Assembly: GCA_027442615.1 (NCBI GenBank) | Contig: DAIBBI010000026.1 | Coordinates: 1 to 37,085 of the forward strand | Direction of reading: 5' to 3' | From: JAJZRV01 sp027442615 | Lineage (GTDB): Bacteria; Pseudomonadota; Gammaproteobacteria; Burkholderiales; Ferrovaceae | Length of the DNA: 37,085 nt | Shown here: positions 25,947-34,227 of the stretch, in pieces | How positions within the stretch are numbered: position 1 is the first letter of the stretch | Layout of the letters: each line of letters opens with the position of its first letter | Program-made: the position numbers and the translations under genes | Notes under the pieces: model-generated | Databases searched by the model: none | The model's input: only the letters and a program-made list of their open reading frames with translations | Told to the model about the DNA's origin: nothing

Positions 25947-25980
25947 CCGGACGCCTGCCCTCGTGGGGCGGGCGTTCCGG
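25947..25980 (+). terminator. Strong hairpin in the urtA-urtB gap
   Basis: Arms 25947-25960 and 25965-25980 pair with one bulge and one G-U pair around the loop TCGT. No T-run follows at once. It more likely stabilises urtA mRNA, or partly attenuates, than ends transcription, so that more binding protein than permease is made. Confidence 0.6.
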
Positions 25981-26020
25981 GAAGTCCGTGCCTCAGAAAT
26001 GTTTTTGGAGTGCTAGCGCA

Positions 26021-26944
26021 ATGGATGCTTACTCACTATCAGATTTATGGTCGATTCTGGTCATGCAGGGGTTTTCCGGCTTGAGCCTGTTCAGCGTATT
26101 GCTGCTGATGGCCCTGGGACTTGCCATTATTTTTGGACAGATGGGCGTCATCAACATGGCCCATGGAGAGTTCATGACCATTGGCGCCTACACCATCTAT
26201 TCGTTTTCGAAATTGACGGAAACCTACTTCCCGACCCTCATGCCCTACTACTTCATCGTGGCCATCCTGGGGGCATTCCTGATTGCCTTTCTGGTGGGCT
26301 ATCTGGTGGAGTTCACGCTGATCCGTCACCTCTATAAGCGCCCCCTCGATACCCTGCTGGCCACCTGGGGACTCAGCCTCATCATGCAGCAGTTGTTTCG
26401 TTCGGCCTTTGGTGCGCGCGAGGTGAGCGCGACCCTGCCTGACTGGCTGATGGGTTCATGGAAGCCCACGCCGGACATTGACATTCCCCTCAACGGCATC
26501 TTCGTGATGGTCATGTCGATTCTCGTGACGGGTGCGGTCGTGCTCTTCCTGTTCCGCTCCAACTGGGGCCTCAAGGTGCGTGCCACCACGCAGAACAGGG
26601 TCATGGCGGGAGCGGTGGGGATCAATACGCGAAAGATCGATCGCGTGACCTTCGCCATCGGGTGTGGCATTGCAGGCGTGGCCGGGGCTTGTTTCACCAC
26701 CATCGCTTCCACGGGGCCCACCAGCGGTTCGCTGTATATCGTGGATACCTTCCTGGTGGTGGTGTTTGGCGGTTCGGCAAGCCTTTTCGGCACGGTGGCA
26801 TCTGCCTTCTCCATTGCCCAGGCCCAGTCGATCCTGACCTTCTTCCTCACCAATGCCATGGGCAAGGTGGTCACCCTGATGACCATCATCACCATCCTGA
26901 TGATGCGGCCCGAAGGATTGTTCCGCAGCAAAGTGAGAAGGTAA
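26021..26944 (+). CDS. urtB: Urea/short-amide ABC permease UrtB
   Basis: This 307-residue inner-membrane permease of the HAAT (LivH-like) family has about eight helices. Hallmarks are GLAIIFGQMGVINMAHGEFMTIGAY (core INMAHGE), the coupling segment KVRATTQNRVMAGAVGINTRKID (core RATTQNR), and the GGSASLFG segment near the C-terminus. The ATG at 26021 was chosen over an upstream start because it lies after GGAG and begins the conserved part. It lacks the long N-terminal extension of some cyanobacterial and other UrtB proteins. It follows urtA after 81 bases and precedes urtC by ten. Confidence 0.94.
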   Translation: MDAYSLSDLWSILVMQGFSGLSLFSVLLLMALGLAIIFGQMGVINMAHGEFMTIGAYTIYSFSKLTETYFPTLMPYYFIVAILGAFLIAFLVGYLVEFTLIRHLYKRPLDTLLATWGLSLIMQQLFRSAFGAREVSATLPDWLMGSWKPTPDIDIPLNGIFVMVMSILVTGAVVLFLFRSNWGLKVRATTQNRVMAGAVGINTRKIDRVTFAIGCGIAGVAGACFTTIASTGPTSGSLYIVDTFLVVVFGGSASLFGTVASAFSIAQAQSILTFFLTNAMGKVVTLMTIITILMMRPEGLFRSKVRR

Positions 26945-26954
26945 GGGAGACATC

Positions 26955-28097
26955 ATGAACGCATTACTGAACAGAGCATTGGGTGAAAGAAACGGAGCCA
27001 TCGGACTGGCTGTGCTGGCGGTGATCATTTTCCTGATCATGCCCCTGGCCCTGGACATCTTCCGCCTGAATCTGGTGGGCAAATACATGACCTACGCCTT
27101 CGCGGCCGTGGGCCTGGTGATGGTGTGGGGCTATGGCGGCATCCTGAGCCTGGGGCAGGGGGTGTTCTTCGGCTTCGGCGGATACTGCATGGCCATGTTC
27201 CTCAAGCTCGAGGCTTCGGACCTCACCAGCACGGCCCACCAGACCACCCCCGGGATTCCGGATTTCATGGACTGGAACCAGGTGACCCAGTTGCCCCTGT
27301 TCTGGCAACCGTTTCACAGCTTTGCCTTCACCGTATTTGCCATCATTGCGGTGCCCCTGCTGATTTCATACGTCATCTCGGCTGCCATGTTCAAAAGGCG
27401 GGTGGGAGGCGTGTATTTCTCCATCATCACCCAGGCCATCGCAGCCATCCTGACCATCCTGGTGGTGGGGCAACAGGGCATGACCGGAGGGATCAACGGG
27501 ATCACCGACCTCAAGACCCTGAACGGCTGGAACATCAACACCGACAGCGCCAAGTACCTTCTGTTCTTCGTCAACGGGGCGCTGCTCATCGGTGTGATCA
27601 TGGTGTGCAACCTCGTGCTTTCCTCCAAGCTGGGACGCCTGCTTCTGGCCCTGCGGGACAAGGAGGACAGGGTCCGGTTTTCGGGCTACGACGTGGCCAA
27701 CTTCAAGATATTCATCTTCTGTCTGGGCGCCGTCATCTCGGCCATCGGTGGCGCCATGTTTACCCTGCAGGTGGGCTTCATGTCGCCCTCCATCATCGGC
27801 ATCGTGCCCTCCATCGAGATGGTGATCTTCGCGGCCATCGGCGGGCGCATGTCCCTGGTGGGCGCAGTCTACGGCACCCTCATCGTGAATTACGGAAAGA
27901 CCGCGTTTTCAGAATCCTTTCCCTCCCTGTGGCTGCTGTTCATGGGGGCCATGTTCATCGGGGTGGTCATGGTGTTTCCCAACGGCATGGCCGGACTGTA
28001 TCAAAGCTATCTCAAGGACCGGATCGATCTCTTGCTGAGCCGGGTCAGGAAGGTCAAGCCCTCCGATCAACTGAAGGTCGTCAAGGCGGAGTCCTGA
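26955..28097 (+). CDS. urtC: Urea/short-amide ABC permease UrtC
   Basis: This 380-residue second permease (LivM-like) has long hydrophobic helices. Typical UrtC features are WGYGGILSLGQGVFFGFGGY (core GILSLGQGVFF), the insertion around TPGIPDFMDWNQVTQLP, MTGGINGITDLKTL, the coupling loop ALRDKEDRVRFSGYDV and the C-terminal FPNGMAGL. The TPGIPDFMDW insertion is found in UrtC but not in LivM, which supports urea rather than amino acid transport. It ends two bases before urtD. Confidence 0.95.
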   Translation: MNALLNRALGERNGAIGLAVLAVIIFLIMPLALDIFRLNLVGKYMTYAFAAVGLVMVWGYGGILSLGQGVFFGFGGYCMAMFLKLEASDLTSTAHQTTPGIPDFMDWNQVTQLPLFWQPFHSFAFTVFAIIAVPLLISYVISAAMFKRRVGGVYFSIITQAIAAILTILVVGQQGMTGGINGITDLKTLNGWNINTDSAKYLLFFVNGALLIGVIMVCNLVLSSKLGRLLLALRDKEDRVRFSGYDVANFKIFIFCLGAVISAIGGAMFTLQVGFMSPSIIGIVPSIEMVIFAAIGGRMSLVGAVYGTLIVNYGKTAFSESFPSLWLLFMGAMFIGVVMVFPNGMAGLYQSYLKDRIDLLLSRVRKVKPSDQLKVVKAES

Positions 28098-28099
28098 TC

Positions 28100-28840
<741 letters not shown>

Positions 28841-28848
28841 GAGGACGT

Positions 28849-29550
28849 ATGTCAAACCATCTGTTTAGCGTGTCAGACCTGGATTCCGGCTACGGCCAGA
28901 GCAAGGTGATTCACAAGCTCAACCTGGGCATCCAGAAGAAGGAAATTGTCGCCATCATGGGGCGTAACGGCATGGGCAAAACCACGCTGTTCAAGACCCT
29001 GATGGGCATCATTCCCTCCATGGGAGGCAGGATCGCCGTGGATGGAGCCCAACTGGAGGGCCTGGAACCCTATCAGCGTGTCGAGCGCGGCCTGGCCTAT
29101 GTGCCCCAGGGGCGCATGATCTTTTCCAACATGACGGTGCTCGAGAACATCCAGACCGGTCTTCCCGCCAGCGCCCGGGGCATTGTCCCGGAAGAGCTGT
29201 ATGCCCTTTTTCCAGTGCTCTTCGACATGCGTGCGCGCAAGGGGGGCAATCTGTCCGGTGGCCAGCAACAGCAACTGGCCATTGCCCGTGCCCTGGCCAC
29301 CAACCCCAAGGTGCTGCTGCTGGATGAGCCCACGGAGGGCATCCAGCCCTCCATCATCAAGGACATTGCCAAATCCCTGAAGGAAATCCGCAGCCTTCGG
29401 GATCTGACCATCGTGGTCTCGGAACAGGTCCTGAGCTTCACCCTGGACATTGCCGACCGGTTTTTTGTCATCGACAAGGGACGCCTGCTCTACGAGGACG
29501 TGCGTGCCAACGTGAATGAAAAAACCATCAACCAGTATCTGTCCATCTAG
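28849..29550 (+). CDS. urtE: Urea/short-amide ABC transporter ATPase UrtE
   Basis: This 233-residue ATPase has Walker A GRNGMGKTT (the Met is typical of UrtE), the segment GLAYVPQGRMIFSNMTVLEN (core YVPQGRMIF), the signature LSGGQQQQLAIARAL and Walker B LLLLDEPTEGIQPS. I chose the ATG at 28849 because GAGAGGA stands four bases before it; a TTG overlapping the urtD stop is less likely. It completes the transporter. A 29-base gap with AAGGAG leads to fmdA. Confidence 0.95.
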   Translation: MSNHLFSVSDLDSGYGQSKVIHKLNLGIQKKEIVAIMGRNGMGKTTLFKTLMGIIPSMGGRIAVDGAQLEGLEPYQRVERGLAYVPQGRMIFSNMTVLENIQTGLPASARGIVPEELYALFPVLFDMRARKGGNLSGGQQQQLAIARALATNPKVLLLDEPTEGIQPSIIKDIAKSLKEIRSLRDLTIVVSEQVLSFTLDIADRFFVIDKGRLLYEDVRANVNEKTINQYLSI

Positions 29551-29579
29551 TCACAACCCTACATTTCAAGGAGCGCACC

Positions 29580-30812
29580 ATGGCTGAAACACTCATCAAA
29601 GTAGATCTGAAGCAGTCCCCCTATCAGAACGAGATGGTGCATAACCGCTGGCACCCGGACATCCCCATGGCCTGCTGGGTCAAGCCCGGCGATGACTTCA
29701 TGCTCGAAACCTATGACTGGACGGGGGGCTTCATCAAGAACGACGACAGCGCCGATGATGTCCGCGATATCGACCTGTCCATCGTGCACTTCCTGTCCGG
29801 GCCGGTGGGCGTGCGCGGGGCCGAGCCGGGCGACTTGCTGGTGGTGGACCTCCTCGACATCGGTGCCAAACCGGACAGCCTGTGGGGTTTCAATGGATTC
29901 TTTTCCAAAAAGAACGGTGGGGGATTTCTCACGGATCATTTTCCCCTGGCTCAGAAATCCATCTGGGACATCCAGGGCATGTTCACCAAAAGCCGCCATG
30001 TGCCCGGTGTGAACTATGCCGGCCTGATCCATCCCGGCCTGATCGGCTGCCTGCCCGATCCCGCCCTGTTGTCCAAATGGAACGAGCGTGAAGTCGGTCT
30101 GATCGCCACGGACCCGGATCGGGTGCCGCCTCTTGCCAATCCGCCCTTTCCGTCCACGGCCCACATGGGCAAGCTCACGGGTGCGGCCAAGGCGGCGGCT
30201 GCAGCCACGGGGGCGCGCACGGTGCCGCCCCGCGAGCATGGTGGCAACTGTGACATCAAGGATCTCTCCCGGGGCTCCAAGATCTACTTTCCGGTCTACG
30301 TGGATGGTGCCGGACTGTCCGTGGGAGACCTGCATTTCAGCCAGGGCGACGGCGAGATCACTTTCTGCGGCGCCATCGAAATGGCCGGCTGGGTCCACAT
30401 GAAAGTGGACCTGATCAAGGGCGGCATGGCCAAGTACGGCATCCGGAATCCCGTTTTCAAGCCCAGCCCCATCACGCCCAATTACAACGACTACCTCATC
30501 TTTGAAGGCATTTCCGTGGATGAATCGGGCAAGCAGTATTACCTGGACGTGAATGTTGCCTACCGGCAGGCCTGCCTCAATGCCATCGAATACCTCACCA
30601 AGTTTGGCTACAGCCCGGCCCAGGCGTATTCCATCCTGGGGACTGCACCGGTGCAGGGCCATATCAGCGGGGTAGTGGACATTCCCAATTCCTGTGCCAC
30701 CTTGTGGGTGCCAACGCAGATTTTCGATTTTGACATCCGTCCCAATGCTGCGGGTCCCACCCAATGTGTCACGGGGGGCGTGGACATGCCCATTTCGCAG
30801 GATGTGGTGTAA
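29580..30812 (+). CDS. fmdA: Formamidase, acetamidase/formamidase family
   Basis: This 410-residue cytoplasmic enzyme hydrolyses formamide to formate and ammonia. Family segments are HNRWHPDIPM near residue 21, FLSGPVGVRGAEPGDLL, the histidine-rich IPREHGGN-type motif (here PPREHGGNCDIKDL near residue 217), GDLHFSQGDGEITFCGAIE and the late NSCATLWVPTQIFDFDI. The length is that of Methylophilus FmdA and unlike the nitrilase-type AmiF. It is preceded by CAAGGAGCG and followed two bases later by fmdB. Its place behind urt genes implies formamide uptake by that transporter. Confidence 0.96.
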   Translation: MAETLIKVDLKQSPYQNEMVHNRWHPDIPMACWVKPGDDFMLETYDWTGGFIKNDDSADDVRDIDLSIVHFLSGPVGVRGAEPGDLLVVDLLDIGAKPDSLWGFNGFFSKKNGGGFLTDHFPLAQKSIWDIQGMFTKSRHVPGVNYAGLIHPGLIGCLPDPALLSKWNEREVGLIATDPDRVPPLANPPFPSTAHMGKLTGAAKAAAAATGARTVPPREHGGNCDIKDLSRGSKIYFPVYVDGAGLSVGDLHFSQGDGEITFCGAIEMAGWVHMKVDLIKGGMAKYGIRNPVFKPSPITPNYNDYLIFEGISVDESGKQYYLDVNVAYRQACLNAIEYLTKFGYSPAQAYSILGTAPVQGHISGVVDIPNSCATLWVPTQIFDFDIRPNAAGPTQCVTGGVDMPISQDVV

Positions 30813-30814
30813 CC

Positions 30815-31132
30815 ATGCCCACCTACGACTATCACTGCCCCGATTGCGGGGGCTTCGAAGCCCGTCAGGCCATTGCCCAGCGCGATCAGCGGGTGCCCTG
30901 TCCGGAGTGCGGCACACCGGCAGGGCGCGTGCTGGTGGCAGCACCTGCCCTGGCTGACATGTCCGGTGACGTGCGTCTGGCCATGGCCACCAACGAGCGT
31001 GCCCGGCACGAGCCGAAACTGTCATCGAATCATCGCCACCACGCGGGTTGTGGCTGCGGAGCACGGAAGCCGGCCGCCTCCAGCGGGCCACGCTCCTTTG
31101 CCAACAAACGACCCTGGATGATCAGCCACTGA
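30815..31132 (+). CDS. fmdB: FmdB-type zinc-ribbon protein
   Basis: This 105-residue protein begins MPTYDYHCPDC. Two cysteine pairs, CPDC at 8-11 and CPEC at 29-32, form the zinc ribbon. A His/Cys-rich stretch (NHRHHAGCGCG) and the family's C-terminal KRPWMI follow. FmdB was proposed to regulate formamidase expression in Methylophilus, but the domain is widespread and its true role is unsettled; a metal or assembly function is equally possible. It starts two bases after fmdA and ends ten bases before amiE. Confidence 0.92.
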   Translation: MPTYDYHCPDCGGFEARQAIAQRDQRVPCPECGTPAGRVLVAAPALADMSGDVRLAMATNERARHEPKLSSNHRHHAGCGCGARKPAASSGPRSFANKRPWMISH

Positions 31133-31142
31133 GAGGAACACC

Positions 31143-32174
31143 ATGATTCACGGAGATATTTCAAGCAGCAAGGACACCGTCGGTGTGGCGGTGGTCAATT
31201 ACAAAATGCCAAGGCTGCATACCAGGGCCGAGGTGCTGGACAATGCCCGGGCCATTGCCCGCATGGTGGAAGGCATGAAGCTGGGACTGCCTGGCCTTGA
31301 TCTCGTGATTTTTCCGGAATACAGCACCCACGGGATCATGTATGACACCCAGGAAATGTATGACACGGCAGCCACCGTGCCCGGCGAGGAAACGGCAATT
31401 TTTGCGGCGGCTTGCCGCAAGGCCCGGGTGTGGGGCGTGTTTTCCCTCACGGGCGAACGCCATGAAATGCATCCCCACAAGGCCCCCTACAACACCCTGA
31501 TCCTCATGAACGACCAGGGAGAGATCGTCCAGAAATACCGCAAGATCATGCCCTGGGTGCCCATCGAGGGCTGGTACCCGGGAAATACCACTTATGTATC
31601 CGAGGGTCCCAAGGGCCTCAAGGTCAGCCTCATCATCTGTGACGATGGCAATTATCCCGAGATCTGGCGCGACTGCGCCATGAAAGGCGCCGAGTTGATT
31701 GTGCGCTGCCAGGGCTACATGTATCCTGCCAAGGAACAGCAGATCCTGATCTCCAAGGCCATGGCGTTTGCCAATAACACCTATGTGGCGGTGGCCAATG
31801 CGGCAGGATTTGATGGGGTTTATTCCTACTTTGGACATTCGGCGCTCATCGGGTTTGATGGCCGGACCCTGGGGGAATGCGGCGAGGAAGAAATGGGCAT
31901 TCAGTATGCGGCCCTGTCCACGAGCCTGATTCGTGACTTTCGTCGAAACGGGCAATCGGAAAACCATCTGTTCAAACTCCTGCACCGGGGTTATACGGGG
32001 CTCATCAATTCAGGCGAAGGTCATCAAGGCGTTGCACCCTGTCCTTACGATTTCTACACCCAATGGGTGAACGATCCCGAAGCGACCCGCAAGCGCGTGG
32101 AAGCCCTGACACGCCCCATGGTGGGGACCGAGGAATGTCCCATTGACGGAATCCCCAATCCAAAAACTTCATAG
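31143..32174 (+). CDS. amiE: Aliphatic amidase
   Basis: This 343-residue nitrilase-superfamily enzyme hydrolyses acetamide, propionamide and similar amides to acid plus ammonia. It is very close to Pseudomonas AmiE from the N-terminal HGDISSSKDTVGVAVVNY onward. The catalytic triad is E59 (FPEYS), K134 (KYRKI) and C166 (IICDDGNYPE). The match is to AmiE and not AmiF. There is no amiC or amiR gene nearby, unlike in Pseudomonas. The gene is embedded between fmdB and ureD on the same strand, with GAGAGGA before the ATG. Confidence 0.96.
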   Translation: MIHGDISSSKDTVGVAVVNYKMPRLHTRAEVLDNARAIARMVEGMKLGLPGLDLVIFPEYSTHGIMYDTQEMYDTAATVPGEETAIFAAACRKARVWGVFSLTGERHEMHPHKAPYNTLILMNDQGEIVQKYRKIMPWVPIEGWYPGNTTYVSEGPKGLKVSLIICDDGNYPEIWRDCAMKGAELIVRCQGYMYPAKEQQILISKAMAFANNTYVAVANAAGFDGVYSYFGHSALIGFDGRTLGECGEEEMGIQYAALSTSLIRDFRRNGQSENHLFKLLHRGYTGLINSGEGHQGVAPCPYDFYTQWVNDPEATRKRVEALTRPMVGTEECPIDGIPNPKTS

Positions 32175-32184
32175 CGCTTCTGGC

Positions 32185-33033
32185 ATGCCCCTTGCATGTG
32201 ATGTCCCTGCGAGGGGTTGGCAGGCCCGACTTGCGCTGACCTTCGAGGGCAGGGGCGGCACGACGGTGCTTTCCAGGCGCGAGCATCTGGGGCCCCTGCG
32301 GATTCAGAAGCCCCTGTATCCCGAGGGTCCGGCGATCTGTCACGGGGTTTTGCTTCATCCGCCCGGAGGCATTGCCGGGGGTGATGACCTGGAAATGGAC
32401 GTTGTCGCAGGAACTGGCGCCCATGCCTTCATCACGACGCCCGGGGCCGGCAAGTGGTATCGCAGCCCGGGGGCGCTCTCCACGCAACGGGTGCGGATGG
32501 AGGTTGCGCCAGGCGGCGTTCTGGAATGGTTTCCCCAGGAGGCCATCGTGTTCAACGGTGCGCGGGCCCGAATGGAAACCCGCGTGGCCCTGGCTGCGGA
32601 CGCCTGTTTTCTGGGCTGGGAGATCATCTGCCTGGGGCGCCGCGCCTCGGGGGAGCAATTTGATACCGGGGTCCTGAACCTCGCGACGCGCATCGAACGC
32701 GAGGGGCGGCCCCTCTGGGTGGAACGCGGCCAGCTGGAAGGGGGCGGACGGTTGCTGCAATCCCCGGCGGGATGGGCGGGTTTTAGCGTCAGTGCAAGCC
32801 TTTATGCCGTGCATGCCCGCGTGGAGGGCGCCGATCTTGCGGCCTGTCGTGCCGTTCGCCCCCAGGAAGCGGAGGCCCGCTTTGGGGTGACGCGGTTTCC
32901 AGAGCTGCTGGTGGCACGCTATTTGGGCCATTCCGCCGAGGATGCACGGAATTGGTGCATCGCCTTGTGGCGCTGCCTGCGGCCGACCCTTCTGGAACGG
33001 GAAGGGGTATTGCCGAGAATCTGGAGTACTTGA
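32185..33033 (+). CDS. ureD: Urease accessory protein UreD
   Basis: The protein has 282 residues from the ATG at 32185. UreD binds apo-urease and, with UreF and UreG, guides nickel into the active site. Typical segments are GWQARLALTFEGRGG, LHPPGGIAGGDDL, FITTPGAGKWYRS, LEWFPQEAIVFNGAR and the C-terminal RCLRPTLL. The start is uncertain: an in-frame TTG at 32143 would extend it 14 residues into amiE. The ATG has no strong ribosome site, so translation may depend on amiE. It opens the urease set. Confidence 0.93.
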   Translation: MPLACDVPARGWQARLALTFEGRGGTTVLSRREHLGPLRIQKPLYPEGPAICHGVLLHPPGGIAGGDDLEMDVVAGTGAHAFITTPGAGKWYRSPGALSTQRVRMEVAPGGVLEWFPQEAIVFNGARARMETRVALAADACFLGWEIICLGRRASGEQFDTGVLNLATRIEREGRPLWVERGQLEGGGRLLQSPAGWAGFSVSASLYAVHARVEGADLAACRAVRPQEAEARFGVTRFPELLVARYLGHSAEDARNWCIALWRCLRPTLLEREGVLPRIWST

Positions 33034-33043
33034 GGGAGAAACC

Positions 33044-33346
33044 ATGGAGCTGACGCCCCGGGAGAAAGACAAACTGCTCATCTTCACGGCGGGACTGCTG
33101 GCCGAGCGCCGCCGTGCGCGCGGCCTGAAACTGAACTACCCCGAGGCCGTGGCGCTGATCAGCGCCGCGGTACTGGAAGGGGCGCGGGATGGCATGACCG
33201 TGGCCCAGTTGATGAGTTATGGAAGCACGCTGCTCACCCGCGCGGAGGTGATGGAAGGGGTGCCCGAGATGATCCCGGACATTCAGGTGGAAGCCACTTT
33301 TCCTGACGGCACAAAACTCGTCACCGTACACCACCCCATTGTGTGA
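33044..33346 (+). CDS. ureA: Urease gamma subunit
   Basis: This 100-residue structural subunit begins MELTPREKDKLLIF and has LKLNYPEAVALIS, the VAQLMSYGSTLL segment and PDIQVEATFPDGTKLVTVHHPI at the end (core VEATFPDGTKL). The length is exactly that of bacterial gamma subunits. It forms the urease trimer with UreB and UreC. It lies ten bases after ureD with GAGGGAGA before the ATG. Confidence 0.97.
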   Translation: MELTPREKDKLLIFTAGLLAERRRARGLKLNYPEAVALISAAVLEGARDGMTVAQLMSYGSTLLTRAEVMEGVPEMIPDIQVEATFPDGTKLVTVHHPIV

Positions 33347-33354
33347 GGTACCCG

Positions 33355-33660
33355 ATGATACCGGGCGAAATGATCACTGAGGCAGGAGAAATCGAACTCA
33401 ACGCGGGACGCCGGACGGTCAGGCTCGTGATCGCCAATAGCGGCGATCGGCCCATCCAGGTGGGTTCCCACTATCATTTTTTCGAAACCAACGCAGCCCT
33501 GGTTTTTGAGCGCGATGCGGCGCGCGGCATGCGCCTTGATATCGCTGCAGGGACGGCGGTGCGTTTCGAGCCGGGTCAGACCCGCACCGTCGATCTGGTG
33601 GAGATGGCCGGCGACAGGCGGATCTATGGGTTTCAGGGTCTTGTTATGGGGGCATTATGA
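33355..33660 (+). CDS. ureB: Urease beta subunit
   Basis: This 101-residue structural subunit starts with the usual MIPGEM, contains RPIQVGSHYHFFETN and the central FERDAARGMRLDIAAGTAVRFEPG (core GMRLDIAAGTAVRF), and ends in YGFQGLVMG. I chose the ATG at 33355 over a GTG overlapping ureA because it is the family start and has GAGG upstream. The stop overlaps ureJ (ATGA). Confidence 0.97.
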   Translation: MIPGEMITEAGEIELNAGRRTVRLVIANSGDRPIQVGSHYHFFETNAALVFERDAARGMRLDIAAGTAVRFEPGQTRTVDLVEMAGDRRIYGFQGLVMGAL

Positions 33661-34223
33661 GAAAGGTAAACAAAATTTTCCTGGCTGGGGCCCTGTTGCT
33701 CCCTTCCCTCGTGTGGGCCCATCCGGGTCACGATGAAGCGGGGCTTCTGGGAGGACTGGCACATCCCTTCAGCGGGCTGGACCATGTGCTGGGGATGCTG
33801 GCCATCGGCATCTGGGCCGCGCGCAACGACGGCTGGGGGCGCTGGATTGTGCCGGCGGCCTTTCTGGGAGGCATGATGGGCGGAGCCCTCCTCGGCTTCG
33901 ACGGCTTCGTGCCTCCTTACCTGGAGTCCGCCATGCTGGCCACGGTGGCGGCTTCGGTGCTGCTGGCTACCCTGGCCGCACGCCTGCCCCTTGCGGCCAA
34001 GGCTGCCATGGCCGCAATTTTCGCGCTCTCCCACGGGCTTGCCCACGGCGCGGAGATCCCTGCGCTGGCCTCGCCCGGCGCCTATGCGGCGGGCTTTCTT
34101 GCGGCCACCGCATTGCTTTTGGCCCTGGGGGTGGGGCTGGGACATCTTGCCCAACACACGAAGCGGGAGCGATGGCTGGGCGCTGCCCTTGCGACACTGA
34201 CCCTCTCCCTGTTCTGGGCCTGA
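33657..34223 (+). CDS. ureJ: HupE/UreJ family nickel permease-like protein
   Basis: This 188-residue membrane protein has a signal-like first helix followed by AHPGHDE, whose histidines are typical of HupE/UreJ, and FSGLDHVLGMLAIGIWAA (core GLDHVLGML) in the next helix. About five to six further hydrophobic helices follow. The family is thought to import nickel or cobalt; a place inside the urease operon between ureB and ureC is the known betaproteobacterial arrangement. It overlaps ureB by four bases and ends four bases before ureC. Confidence 0.94.
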   Translation: MRKVNKIFLAGALLLPSLVWAHPGHDEAGLLGGLAHPFSGLDHVLGMLAIGIWAARNDGWGRWIVPAAFLGGMMGGALLGFDGFVPPYLESAMLATVAASVLLATLAARLPLAAKAAMAAIFALSHGLAHGAEIPALASPGAYAAGFLAATALLLALGVGLGHLAQHTKRERWLGAALATLTLSLFWA

Positions 34224-34227
34224 CGCC

